Shown: piece after piece, positions 52,714 through 60,903 of the stretch
Layout: every line of letters starts with the position of its first letter
Numbering within the stretch: the first letter of the stretch is position 1
From: Candidatus Villigracilis proximus
GTDB taxonomy: Bacteria > Chloroflexota > Anaerolineae > Anaerolineales > Villigracilaceae
Direction of reading: 5' to 3'
NCBI GenBank assembly: GCA_016715195.1
Contig: JADKBB010000017.1
Location: 1 to 64,000, forward strand
DNA length: 64,000 nucleotides
Notes under the pieces: model-generated
The model's input: the letters and a program-made list of their open reading frames with translations, nothing else
What the model was told of the DNA's origin: nothing
Databases searched by the model: none
Made by a program: the position numbers and the translations under genes

Positions 52714-54471
52714 CTATCCCAAACTTTTTCTCTTTACCCAAACTCCCAACTGGCCTGCAAAGGAAGTCATGAATTCATCAAATGCATATTCCTGTCTCTT
52801 GTTCGGGAAGGGATTGTAAATTTCAACCCAACCCTGACAGCCGTCGTTTTTACCATTCGTGGTGATCTTATCCACAACGACCCAGTGACCTGTTCCGCCG
52901 CCGCTTAATCTGCCGGTGAATTTGTCGGTGCTCTTGATGCGAACTCCGGCGATCAGATAATGTGTTTCAAGCATCTTTTGCATTTTACCGGCAGATGCGA
53001 TTGTGCGTCTTGTGACCGGATCGATCAAAGCTGGCCCAAAAAGGATTAAGTCTCCGGGTTCGGCGCTGTATGGAGCTACTCTGAACATGCTTTGAATTGA
53101 ATCAATGCCTGTGCCCATGTCGGTGTTTCCGGCAACAGCCAGTTTGTAATACACAGCAGCTTTCGCCTTCCATTCAACCATGAAGGTTTCAATGTCAAGA
53201 CAGGTGATAAATGCGGCGCAGAGTTGTCCGCACATGTTGTTTTTGATTCCATTCTCACCGGGCAGGAACATATACTGAGCGGCGTCATCCTCTTCGGGGG
53301 TTGGATGCTGGATCACAACCTCATGATCGGGGAAGCGGTCTGTAAAATCTTCAAGCGCGGAATTTGTGGCCCAGGCTGTTGTGCCTTTGTATTTGATCTG
53401 CGCCCATTCGATGCCGTTCTTTTGATCTTTTGCGCCGGTAAATTCGACCACCGCGCCACGGTCTACTTTGAGAGTTTTTCTTCCAGCGGGAGCATCGGCA
53501 AATTCACCAGCTTTGACAACCCATTTTTTAAAGCCTGCCTCTGCCAGAGTGACAGGTTTTGCCTGTTTGCGCTTGATCCATAAACCTGTGTATGTGCCGC
53601 CGCCAAAGGAACTGATGAAACTTCTGTATGAATATTCCTGTCTGCGATTCGTGAATGGATTGTAAATCTCAACCCGGCCATATTCAGTATTATTCGGAGA
53701 GACCTTATCCAGCACCACCCAATGGTTGGTCCAGTTAACCTTGGATGGCTCATCGGCGATCAACTTGCCGGTTGATTTATTGATGACAACATTGGCGATC
53801 AGATAATGTGTTTCGAGAAATTTTTGAAATCGGCCGGGTGTAATATTTTGACCTTCAAAGATCGGCCCATTAAGTGAATCTGTAAAATTAACCACATTGC
53901 CTTTGTCGGTGCCGAATCCATACGGGAAGAGCATGTTCTTTAAAACAGAGGCATCTGTCGTTTTGTCACTGATCCCGCCCAATGTCCACTGATATAAACT
54001 GCCGGGGCTGTTCTTCCAGTCGCTTAAAAATTTCTTGATCCCCACTTCCATCACAAAGGCCACACAGATCTCGCCGCAAAGATTGTACTTAATGATATCT
54101 TCGCCGCGAGTGGTTTTTCCCAAAACCATATACTGTGCTGGATCATTTGGATTCGGGCTTGCGTATGGGAACGGGTCTGCGGGGTCTGCGGGCGCATCGG
54201 GAATATCCACTTCGAGCTTTGTGAATGTTTCCATATAGTCATCAAATAAAGTTTCGCGCACCCAGCCAGTTTGTATCCCCCGGCTATTTTTGTAAGTTAC
54301 CTTCAGCCATTTCATGTCATGCATTTTGTTGTCATTCCCACGCATTAAAACATTTTGGCTTTCACCCGTGGTTTCCACTTGCGAGCCGATAAAAAGATCA
54401 AAAAGTTTGGGGCCGTTTGGAATTGCACAAAATGAGGCCTGATTTACAACACACCATTTTTGAGTTGCCAT
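52714..54471 (-). CDS. Duplicated papain-fold (C39-like) protein with SH3-like domains
   Basis: A 585-residue protein built of two similar halves. Each has an SH3-like segment (KWLKVTYKNSRGIQTGWVRE; GIEWAQIKYKGTTAW) and a papain-like domain. The cysteines are in YNLCGEICVAFV and NNMCGQLCAAFI, the histidines in NHWVVLDKV and GHWVVVDKI, and the shared segment is VEIYNPF.N.RQEY. No signal peptide is visible. ATG 54471 follows AGGAG. The second half lacks nothing obvious. It shares the C39-like plus SH3 design with the first gene of the immune-like operon 5 kb away. Confidence 0.7.
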   Translation of the reverse strand: MATQKWCVVNQASFCAIPNGPKLFDLFIGSQVETTGESQNVLMRGNDNKMHDMKWLKVTYKNSRGIQTGWVRETLFDDYMETFTKLEVDIPDAPADPADPFPYASPNPNDPAQYMVLGKTTRGEDIIKYNLCGEICVAFVMEVGIKKFLSDWKNSPGSLYQWTLGGISDKTTDASVLKNMLFPYGFGTDKGNVVNFTDSLNGPIFEGQNITPGRFQKFLETHYLIANVVINKSTGKLIADEPSKVNWTNHWVVLDKVSPNNTEYGRVEIYNPFTNRRQEYSYRSFISSFGGGTYTGLWIKRKQAKPVTLAEAGFKKWVVKAGEFADAPAGRKTLKVDRGAVVEFTGAKDQKNGIEWAQIKYKGTTAWATNSALEDFTDRFPDHEVVIQHPTPEEDDAAQYMFLPGENGIKNNMCGQLCAAFITCLDIETFMVEWKAKAAVYYKLAVAGNTDMGTGIDSIQSMFRVAPYSAEPGDLILFGPALIDPVTRRTIASAGKMQKMLETHYLIAGVRIKSTDKFTGRLSGGGTGHWVVVDKITTNGKNDGCQGWVEIYNPFPNKRQEYAFDEFMTSFAGQLGVWVKRKSLG

Positions 54472-54612
54472 GTTTGCTCCTGCTATAAATTGGAAGGAAT
54501 GTGTAATCTGTAGTTGGAAGAAAATCTTATACTATTATGTCATGAAATCAACACATGGGTCAACACCCAGTTTTGCCTGTTTAAGATAGAATCTTAAAAA
54601 AAGGAAATTGCC

Positions 54613-55797
54613 ATGACTTTTCAACCCAAACCCTATGTCCTGACTAATACCATTCAGCCGTATGCCTGGGGTGAGCGCGGATCTTCCGCCTTTATCCCGA
54701 AATTTTTAGGGATTCAAAATGTGGATGACTCTGCGCCCTTTGCCGAACTGTGGATGGGCACGCATCCACTCGGGACCTCAAGCCTGATCCACAACAACAA
54801 GCAGACTCTACTCTCGGAGTTGGTTCAGCGTTATCCGCTGGAGATTCTCGGTTCGCGGGTTGCTTCTGCTTTTGAGAATCAACTTCCTTTTCTGTTGAAG
54901 ATTCTTTCAGCCAATGAACCGCTTTCCATTCAACTGCATCCATCAAAGGCGCAGGCTGAAGCGCTGCATGCAAAAGACCCGGCGAATTATCCTGATGCGA
55001 ATCACAAACCTGAGATCGCCATCGCTCTTGAAGAATTGCGCGCTCTAGCCGGAGTCCGTGATTTAAAACATATCGCGGCATTGATGAATGAATTCCCCGA
55101 ACTGCGAACATTTGTCAACTTTAAATCCTTTGCCCGTCAACCCAAACGCAAACAAGCCATGCTTGCATTTTTATCCCTATTTCAAAATGCAATGACCAAC
55201 CCTGCAGAATTGAAAAAGGTCATCGGCCAGTTGACCGTAAGACTTAATAAGAAAACCAGCCTGACCTATCGTGAAAAACTGTTTCTGGAAATGAGTCTCA
55301 AATATCCGGGTGATGTGGGTCTGCTTTCCATTTTCTTTTTGAAACTTCACGGCCTCAAAAAGGGACAGGCCATGTTTATCCCCGCTGGAATTCCGCACGC
55401 CTATTTAAAAGGCAACATCGTGGAATGTATGGCATCGTCAGATAATGTCATCCGCGCCGGGTTGACTGGTAAATTCAAGGATATTCCCGCCTTGCTAGAA
55501 GTGTCGAATCAAAAATCGGTTGTTAAGTTTTCGCCCAAATCGGCCAACTATGTTTATTCCGCACCGGTGCGTGAATTCCGCGTTACAAAAATGGACATGA
55601 AAGCTGGTAAAAAACAAACCGAGGAAAGTGACAGCGTGCGCATGTTGTTGATCCTGCGCGGCAAACTCAAATTAACATGGCGCGGCGGCGCGCTAAACAT
55701 TCAGCAGGGACAGTCTATTCTGCTGCCTGCAAATTTAAGCGAAGTTGGCATCGAATGTCTGGAGCCGGCTGAACTATATAAAGCGGACGTGCCTTAA
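54613..55797 (+). CDS. manA: Mannose-6-phosphate isomerase, class I
   Basis: A 394-residue zinc enzyme interconverting mannose-6-phosphate and fructose-6-phosphate. YAWGERGSSAFIP, SIQLHPSKAQAEALHAKD, NHKPEIAIAL and QAMFIPAGIPHAYLKGNIVE carry the zinc and substrate residues. ATG 54613 follows AAGGAA. It provides precursors for mannose activation, consistent with nearby GT87-type transferases. It converges, without a gap, on the hemolysin III gene. Confidence 0.95.
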   Translation: MTFQPKPYVLTNTIQPYAWGERGSSAFIPKFLGIQNVDDSAPFAELWMGTHPLGTSSLIHNNKQTLLSELVQRYPLEILGSRVASAFENQLPFLLKILSANEPLSIQLHPSKAQAEALHAKDPANYPDANHKPEIAIALEELRALAGVRDLKHIAALMNEFPELRTFVNFKSFARQPKRKQAMLAFLSLFQNAMTNPAELKKVIGQLTVRLNKKTSLTYREKLFLEMSLKYPGDVGLLSIFFLKLHGLKKGQAMFIPAGIPHAYLKGNIVECMASSDNVIRAGLTGKFKDIPALLEVSNQKSVVKFSPKSANYVYSAPVREFRVTKMDMKAGKKQTEESDSVRMLLILRGKLKLTWRGGALNIQQGQSILLPANLSEVGIECLEPAELYKADVP

Positions 55798-56496
55798 TTA
55801 TCCGGTTGGATAGGGCAGCACATATAGGAACATCACAAGAAACATGATCGCGTTGCCAGTCAGCACGCACAAGTGCCAGATTTCATGATTGCCAAAATAT
55901 GGCGGGAAGGGATTTGGTTTTCCGTTTGCAAAGATCAATGCGCCAACCGTGTAGAAAAGTCCGCCGGTGATGAGCAGGGAAATGGCGCCCATGCCAAGTT
56001 GGTTATAGATCGGGCCGATCAGAAAAACGATGATCCAGCCCATCAACAGAAAACTGATATTCGACATCAAGACCGAAATTTTGGCGAAGAAAATCGATTT
56101 GATCGTAATAAAGAAAACCGCCAGACTCCAGATGATTCCAAAAAGCAGCCAGCCGGTTGTGCCGTTGAAGATCGTTAAGCAGAACGGGGTGTAGGTCCCT
56201 GCGATCAGCAGGTAAATGGCGTTATGGTCGAGAATGCCGAAGATGCGCAGATACTTTCCGAAAAGCAAAAAGAAATGTAAAAGACAACTGAACAGCAGGG
56301 ACAGAAACAGACTCGTGCCATAGATCGCGAATCCGATCACGTGCGCAGGCTTGTCATCCAATGCGGCCAAAGTGACCAGCACCGCCAGCGCCGAAATGGA
56401 CAGGATCGCGCCGATCAAATGGCTGATGGAGTTGAAGTATTCATTGCTGTCTGGCGCAGAGATCAAAGGGTCAAGGTTTGGTTTTTGTATGCTCAT
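55798..56496 (-). CDS. Hemolysin III/PAQR-family membrane protein
   Basis: A 232-residue protein with seven helices. The zinc-binding histidines of the PAQR/HlyIII family are visible in NSISHLIGA, LDHNAIYLLIAGTYTPF and NHEIWHLCVL. Its biochemical activity in bacteria is unclear, and ceramidase-like hydrolysis has been proposed for the superfamily. It starts at ATG 56496 with a weak ribosome site. Confidence 0.88.
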   Translation of the reverse strand: MSIQKPNLDPLISAPDSNEYFNSISHLIGAILSISALAVLVTLAALDDKPAHVIGFAIYGTSLFLSLLFSCLLHFFLLFGKYLRIFGILDHNAIYLLIAGTYTPFCLTIFNGTTGWLLFGIIWSLAVFFITIKSIFFAKISVLMSNISFLLMGWIIVFLIGPIYNQLGMGAISLLITGGLFYTVGALIFANGKPNPFPPYFGNHEIWHLCVLTGNAIMFLVMFLYVLPYPTG

Positions 56497-56530
56497 GCGC
56501 GCGAGTATATCTTATTGAAGGTCATAAATC

Positions 56531-56570
56531 AAAATCGGGCAATGCCGGTATTATGGCATTGCCCGATTTT
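56531..56570. terminator. Bidirectional terminator
   Basis: AAAATCGGGCAATGCC and complement (56555-56570) around GGTATTAT. Serves the minus lipoprotein gene ending at 56588. Confidence 0.85.
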
Positions 56571-56587
56571 ATTTACTGTTGTATGGT

Positions 56588-57322
56588 CTAGGGAATGTTA
56601 TATGAAGTTAGCTCGATCGTGCTATCAAGCCCTTCGCCAGTTGTGGTCGTCTTCACCAGTCCGATGTTCTCTGCATGCCAGTTGATGCTGTTGATCGTGA
56701 TCGTGGTCTCGATCGGATTATCCTGCATCGAAAGGGAGATGTTCATCACGGTTTGACAGTCAAAGCGCATCGCATCGAAGGTGCCGGCTTCCACGGTCAC
56801 AGATTCGATTCCGATGGCTGTGCAGGTTGTGGAGAATTGATTTCTGACAGGAACTTGCGTTCCGCTGATATCCTGTATGCCTTCGAGGGTTGCAGTTTGA
56901 TTCCAGGTATCACCGGGGTTGAGGTTTGCTGGCAGGGTCACGGATGGATTGAGCGCGATCAAATTTCCGTTGTCGCATTTCCACTGGCTCTGACGGGTAA
57001 CACCTGTGCCGAAAACATCCTGATCTGTATATTCATTTTCATTAACAGAAAGAATACTGCGGACAAATGTATCAGGTGCCAGACCGGTAAGTTTGTAATT
57101 CCATGAGGCGCCGGCGATGATCGGCTGGTAGGGATTGTCACATGCGCTCGTTGATGCGGATGAATCTTCCGCGGGCGCTTCGGTGGCCGGCGCGCTTTCA
57201 ACTGTTGCTTCCCCGGGCGGAAGGGGAATGGCGGGGTCGGGGCTTTTCCCAAGATTACAAGCCAGTGTGGACAGAATAAGGAACCCCGTTGCGATCCAGT
57301 AAGATGTTTTGTTTCGTTTCAT
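56588..57322 (-). CDS. Hypothetical lipoprotein
   Basis: A 244-residue lipoprotein: signal with lipobox (ILSTLAC), Ala/Glu/Pro/Ser-rich linker (residues 30-62), then a beta-rich domain (YQPIIAGASWNYKLTGL, ESVTVEAGTFDAMRFDCQTV, IGLVKTTTTG) recalling DUF3108-type periplasmic proteins with two or three cysteines. Not identified further. It ends at a terminator. Confidence 0.7.
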   Translation of the reverse strand: MKRNKTSYWIATGFLILSTLACNLGKSPDPAIPLPPGEATVESAPATEAPAEDSSASTSACDNPYQPIIAGASWNYKLTGLAPDTFVRSILSVNENEYTDQDVFGTGVTRQSQWKCDNGNLIALNPSVTLPANLNPGDTWNQTATLEGIQDISGTQVPVRNQFSTTCTAIGIESVTVEAGTFDAMRFDCQTVMNISLSMQDNPIETTITINSINWHAENIGLVKTTTTGEGLDSTIELTSYNIP

Positions 57323-57440
57323 TTTTTCTCTCTTCCTTTGTTTATAAATTTCATGCCAGATTTGAGTATAACGTCTGAAAAATGGAAAACTTCAAATTTA
57401 GGAAGAAAGAGGGATACGGCGAATTTTTTATCTTATGAGC

Positions 57441-57905
57441 CTATTCTGAAATTCCTCGTTTAACCCTGATCTCCAGCGGATTAACTTCGATCTCAAGCGT
57501 GTCACCATAGTGAATATCCGCGATCTCATACGCGATGACTTCGATCAATGATGAATTTTGAAAATGAGTTTTCTTGGTTTCAGGGTGCGGATAATACACC
57601 CAGCCCGCATATTCCGTCCCTTTGAATTTAACTGTGCATCTTGAAAATGAAAACGTCTCCGGTGGATGCAGATCCGTCCACTCGACGAGGGGAAAGGTGA
57701 ACTCGGGTTTCATCATTTCAAATTCAAGCGGCGCAATCGAAATATTTAACGTCCCGTTGAAGTAAGGGTATAGATCAAGACCGAGCGTCTTGAAATACGG
57801 TTTCTGCTTTTCAAGCGAGCTATATGGATATGCCGCAGAAGGCCGCGAAGCCACTTAATGTCCGCGTATGAGGGTGCCTGTGAGGTGAGTCCATGAAGCG
57901 CTCAT
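57441..57905 (-). pseudogene. RibK/DUF120-like beta-barrel protein with in-frame stop
   Basis: The start ATG 57905 (ribosome site AAAGGCG) reads MSASWTHLTGTLIRGH, then TAA, then VASRPSAAYPYSSLEKQKPY onward to the normal end (DTLEIEVNPLEIRV). Homologues from memory run through this point as GH-G-VASGR, so the stop lies in a conserved turn and the frame is otherwise unbroken for 137 codons (GTLNISIAPLEFEM, GWVYYPHPETKKTHFQNSSL). A single AAA-to-TAA change or a read error explains it. The fold resembles CTP-dependent riboflavin kinase; function unknown. Confidence 0.6.
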
Positions 57906-57923
57906 ATTGCATTTCGCCTTTGT

Positions 57924-58187
57924 TTATAAATGTCCGCCCGCTTCGGCCTGATCAAGCACAGCCAGAATGGTGCGGACCAATTCGCGCGCGGCGGATTCGC
58001 TCAACTCCACGGCCACGCGTGCCGAAGGGCCTTGCGACTCGTTCACGAAGTCAATATTCAGAGCGTGTTCATAGGGAGCATTAAAAGGGTGGTCGTAGGA
58101 AACGTTGGCTTGCTGCAATGTGAACCAGCCTGTGTTCCCTTTTCCACTGCCATCAATTTTTACTTTTTCAACGATCATTGTACACAT
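57924..58187 (-). CDS. DUF6295-type small protein
   Basis: An 87-residue protein: MCTMIVEKVKIDGSGKGNTG, NVSYDHPFNAPYEHALNIDF, VAVELSESAARELVRTI. This pattern is a conserved small protein that typically sits beside dienelactone hydrolases, as here (9 bases downstream). ATG 58187 follows AGGAGACGACC. Function unknown. Confidence 0.8.
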   Translation of the reverse strand: MCTMIVEKVKIDGSGKGNTGWFTLQQANVSYDHPFNAPYEHALNIDFVNESQGPSARVAVELSESAARELVRTILAVLDQAEAGGHL

Positions 58188-58196
58188 GGTCGTCTC

Positions 58197-58952
58197 CTAC
58201 ACCAGATTCTTTTCAAGAAAAGCGAAGACTTTCTTCCAGCCGTCCACGGCTTGCTCCTGTCGGTAATTGGGACGGTCGTAATAGAAGAAGCCATGTCCCG
58301 CATTTGGGTACATGTGGAACTCGTAATTTTTTCCGTGCTTCTTGAGTTCTTCCTCGTGCAACTTCACTTGTTCGGGGGTGGGGCTGGAATCGTCTTCGCC
58401 AAACAAACCTAAAATGGGGCAGGCCAGCTCACGGGTATAGTCCAGAGGCGAGACGGGGTATTTATCGTTCAATTGATCGGGAGTCATCACAACGCGTCCG
58501 CCCCAGCAATCGATGATCGCGTCAAATCCCGGGGTTCGGCAGGCAGTGAGATAGGCGTGACGTCCGCCGGAGCAGGTGCCGAAGATGCCGACCTTGCCGT
58601 TGACGTAGGGCAGCGCGCGCAGATGTTTCATTGCGCCTGCGAGATCGCCGACCGCCTGATCATCTGCCACGCCTCCATCCGCGCGGACTTTTGCCGCTAC
58701 ATCTTCGGGAGTTCCGTGGCCCGAGCGGAAGTACAAATTCGGGGTGATGGTCACGTAACCGTGCTGGGCGAATTTGTACGTCGCTTCGCGGTACCACTGA
58801 TCCCAGCCGGGCATGTGATGTGCCAGCACCATTGCAGGGAATTGACCTTCGCCCAACGGCCGCGCCATGTAGGCGTTGATCGAGTCTCCGTTCGCTCCCG
58901 TCATCGTGACGGTTTCAGCGAGCACACCTTCGTACATGTCTGTTGTATACAT
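58197..58952 (-). CDS. Dienelactone hydrolase-family protein
   Basis: A 251-residue alpha/beta-hydrolase. The nucleophile elbow is GTCSGGRHAY, the catalytic Asp lies in LGLFGEDDSSPTPEQ and the His in MYPNAGHGFFYYDRPNY. A cysteine is absent at the nucleophile; Ser in CSGG is expected. Substrate unknown. It shares an operon with the DUF6295-like gene. AGGAG precedes ATG 58952. Confidence 0.9.
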   Translation of the reverse strand: MYTTDMYEGVLAETVTMTGANGDSINAYMARPLGEGQFPAMVLAHHMPGWDQWYREATYKFAQHGYVTITPNLYFRSGHGTPEDVAAKVRADGGVADDQAVGDLAGAMKHLRALPYVNGKVGIFGTCSGGRHAYLTACRTPGFDAIIDCWGGRVVMTPDQLNDKYPVSPLDYTRELACPILGLFGEDDSSPTPEQVKLHEEELKKHGKNYEFHMYPNAGHGFFYYDRPNYRQEQAVDGWKKVFAFLEKNLV

Positions 58953-59000
58953 ATAAAGTCTCCTTGATAGGATTGATTATATTCAATAAACGACAGAAAA

Positions 59001-59840
59001 TTAACTTGTAGCGTTTTCGCTGAGTTCCCAAAGTTTTGCGGCGTTGCGGTCGTTATCAAAACTCTTGGTCCTGCGGACCTTGCGCCTTTGCCAATATTTT
59101 CCATTGCTGTTTTTTGCAGACGGGTCTTCCGCGAGAAATACGCCGGTGTCAGCACCTGCTTCTGAGTCGATGGTGAACAGGGCTTCCATCCAGCGCGGAT
59201 AGAATGACCCCTGCGATTGCTGGCCGCGTGTCTGCTTGCCAAAATCCGAGCGGACAAAGCCGGGGTGATAGCAATGTGCGGTGATTCCTTTGCCGCCAAC
59301 CCGATGAGCCAGTTCGCGTGTGAACAGGATATTTGCAAGTTTGCTCTTGCTGTACGCTTTGAATGATCGATATGTGCTTTTCTCATCCATCCAATCATCC
59401 CAGTTGAAAGTGCCCATCATGTGGGCTCCGGAACTTGTGGTGATGATTCGGCCTTGAGTCTGCTCGATAAGCGGAAGCAGTTCACGGGTCAGCACGAACG
59501 GGGCGAGGTGGTTGATCGCCATCGTCATTTCCCATCCATCCACGCTGACTTTGCGCTCGTTCAGCATCAAGCCTGCGTTATTCCAGAGGACATCCAAAGT
59601 CTTCGTCTGCGCCTTGACCTGCTCCGCAAGTGACTTGACTTCGGCCATCGAAGAAACATCGCCGGTGACCAGTGAAAAATCCGCGTTCGGCGCGGCTTGC
59701 TTCAACTCATCCAAAACGGGATTTCCGCGTGCCTCTGAACGCGCATGGACAAAAACCTTCCATCCCCGCCGCCCCAACTCCAGCGCGCCCGCCTTGCCAA
59801 TTCCCGTGGACGCGCCTGTGATTACGATTGTTTTGCTCAT
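59001..59840 (-). CDS. Short-chain dehydrogenase/reductase
   Basis: A 279-residue SDR: NAD(P)-binding TGASTGIGKA, NNAGLML (NNAG), catalytic Ser in IITTSSGAHM and YSKSK (YxxxK; Tyr in KAYSKSKLAN). Its C-terminal region resembles the retinol-dehydrogenase/WWOX-like SDRs. ATG 59840 is preferred over 59873. Substrate cannot be told. About 50 bases upstream of the dienelactone hydrolase gene. Confidence 0.9.
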   Translation of the reverse strand: MSKTIVITGASTGIGKAGALELGRRGWKVFVHARSEARGNPVLDELKQAAPNADFSLVTGDVSSMAEVKSLAEQVKAQTKTLDVLWNNAGLMLNERKVSVDGWEMTMAINHLAPFVLTRELLPLIEQTQGRIITTSSGAHMMGTFNWDDWMDEKSTYRSFKAYSKSKLANILFTRELAHRVGGKGITAHCYHPGFVRSDFGKQTRGQQSQGSFYPRWMEALFTIDSEAGADTGVFLAEDPSAKNSNGKYWQRRKVRRTKSFDNDRNAAKLWELSENATS

Positions 59841-59948
59841 TGTTAATTTCCTTTTGTGCTGTGATGTGTGCATGGTCTGGATTGTATGTGAAGAGATTGT
59901 CTTTCCCCGTTGCCTGATAGGTTTGTGAGAGGTTTTTTGGGAGAGAAG

Positions 59949-59973
59949 ACACCCGCCGTTTGGGCAGGTGTTT
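59949..59973 (-). terminator. Terminator after the DUF559 gene
   Basis: ACACCCGCC and GGGCAGGTGTTT around GTTT; reads as a stem with one G-U on minus, followed by a short pyrimidine tract. Confidence 0.6.
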
Positions 59974-59983
59974 GTTGGTTGTG

Positions 59984-60358
59984 TTATGTATTTAGCAGTT
60001 CTTGAATTCTATGCAAAACAGCAGGGAGGTTCTTGAATACTTCTTCGTTCCAAAAGTGAATAATTTTCAGCCCCATTTCTTTTAAAACATTCTCCCTTTC
60101 AATATCATATTCTTTTTGATCAGGCTCGTTGTGAATACCCCCGTCAACTTCAATAACAAGGCTTGCAGAATGGCAATAAAAGTCAACGATAAATCCTTCA
60201 ATGACCTGTTGTCTGCGAAAGTGAACGCCGAGTTTGTTCCTTCGTAATTCTTCCCAGAGAATCTTTTCAGCAGGTGTCATGTCACGACGCAGTTCGCGGG
60301 AGCGTTCGAGTTTGTATTCGGTGACGCGTTGTCCTGTGACGATGTTTTTTACGGGCAT
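59984..60358 (-). CDS. DUF559 (Vsr-like) endonuclease-domain protein
   Basis: A 124-residue protein of the DUF559 family, a restriction-endonuclease-like fold. LRRDMTPAEKILWEELRRNK, HFRRQQVIEGFIVDFYCHSA, LVIEVDGGIH and GLKIIHFWNEEV carry the expected D-ExD/K-like site. Such proteins are frequent accessory genes, often transferred. ATG 60358 follows GGAGGGG. It lies next to tandem repeats and a terminator. Confidence 0.88.
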   Translation of the reverse strand: MPVKNIVTGQRVTEYKLERSRELRRDMTPAEKILWEELRRNKLGVHFRRQQVIEGFIVDFYCHSASLVIEVDGGIHNEPDQKEYDIERENVLKEMGLKIIHFWNEEVFKNLPAVLHRIQELLNT

Positions 60359-60387
60359 GACCCCTCCTAGCCTCCCCTGTTGGGGAG

Positions 60388-60496
60388 GGACTGTTCATTT
60401 GCTAAGCGGTTTAGATTTTGTATGGATAATCAATTGGCCCTAATGTGACGGGACTGTTCATTTGCTAAGCGGTTGAGACTTTGTATGGATAATCAG
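60388..60496. repeat. Two 46-bp direct repeats
   Basis: A 46-base unit starting GGGACTGTTCATTTGC occurs at 60388-60433 and 60451-60496, 63 bases apart, with two mismatches. It lies in the gap upstream of the alaS leader. A CCTCCCC/GGGGAGG hairpin (60373-60390) abuts the first copy. Confidence 0.85.
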
Positions 60497-60530
60497 AAAA
60501 AGGAGAGGGGGGAGTGGTCCTTTTGTTTAG

Positions 60531-60560
60531 TATACAAGGAAAATTAATTAATTTGTATAC
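60531..60560. promoter_or_regulatory. Inverted repeat GTATACA-N16-TGTATAC
   Basis: GTATACA (60531-60537) and TGTATAC (60554-60560) flank 16 A/T-rich bases. Operator-like for a dimeric repressor, located about 100 bases before the alaS leader promoter. No local regulator gene is present. Confidence 0.4.
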
Positions 60561-60657
60561 ACGTTTTCTTTAGTGGACTTCTCAACAATAGCCTGATATT
60601 TATTGCTGAGTTTATTAGAACCGTTTTTCCTCCCTCCCCAAAATTCAATGTGACCTG

Positions 60658-60663
60658 TATAAT
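60658..60663 (+). promoter_or_regulatory. -10 box (TATAAT) of the alaS leader
   Basis: A consensus TATAAT ends 7 bases before the ATG of the leader peptide, so transcription would begin at the start codon itself (leaderless). A second extended -10 (TGGTATAAT, 60863-60871) lies downstream of the attenuator and could give attenuator-free alaS transcription. Confidence 0.6.
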
Positions 60664-60670
60664 CCCAGCC

Positions 60671-60733
60671 ATGAAACAAACCCTCAAGCACGCCGCAGCA
60701 ACTCAAGCCGCCGCCGCTACATGCGCGACCTAG
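60671..60733 (+). CDS. Alanine-rich leader peptide of alaS
   Basis: A 20-codon frame reading MKQTLKHAAATQAAAATCAT then TAG; eight of 20 codons are alanine, with clusters GCC GCA GCA and GCC GCC GCC GCT. It ends 36 bases before a terminator and precedes the alanyl-tRNA synthetase gene. Stalling of ribosomes at alanine codons when Ala-tRNA is scarce would alter RNA folding and relieve termination, as in classical amino-acid operon leaders. No other amino-acid bias is present. The peptide itself likely has no further function. Confidence 0.75.
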   Translation: MKQTLKHAAATQAAAATCAT

Positions 60734-60799
60734 GAACCTGCCACGGCTTGAGACGGATGAAGAAATCCAGTCCCGAAACCAACAGGTTCGGGACTTTTC
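60702..60799 (+). promoter_or_regulatory. Attenuator with terminator and antiterminator
   Basis: Segment 1 CTCAAGCCG (60702-60710, inside the leader peptide) is the perfect complement of segment 2 CGGCTTGAG (60744-60752). GAACCTG (60734-60740) is the perfect complement of CAGGTTC (60783-60789). The latter overlaps the 3' arm of a terminator AGTCCCGAA/TTCGGGACT (60769-60777/60787-60795, one bulged A) followed by TTTTCTTTT. Thus 1:2 pairing favours termination; a ribosome stalled on the alanine run blocks segment 1 and frees GAACCTG to form the antiterminator. Confidence 0.75.
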
Positions 60800-60903
60800 T
60801 TTTCCCCTGACCCACTCACCACTTTCGACCTTCCATTCTTTCTGTCTTTCCTCATTCAGCATTGGTATAATTCGCCAGTCATTTCATCTTTTGGAGCATT
60901 CTC

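Noticed and set aside
60658..60800. T-box riboswitch for alaS
   Set aside because: No AGAAAGTAGG- or GGGTGGnACCGCG-like T-box bulge is visible; the Ala-rich coding frame and pairings explain the region better.
60548..60862. 104-codon minus-strand open frame upstream of alaS
   Set aside because: It is antisense to the leader peptide and attenuator, is rich in Cys/Gly/Trp, and has no start signal.
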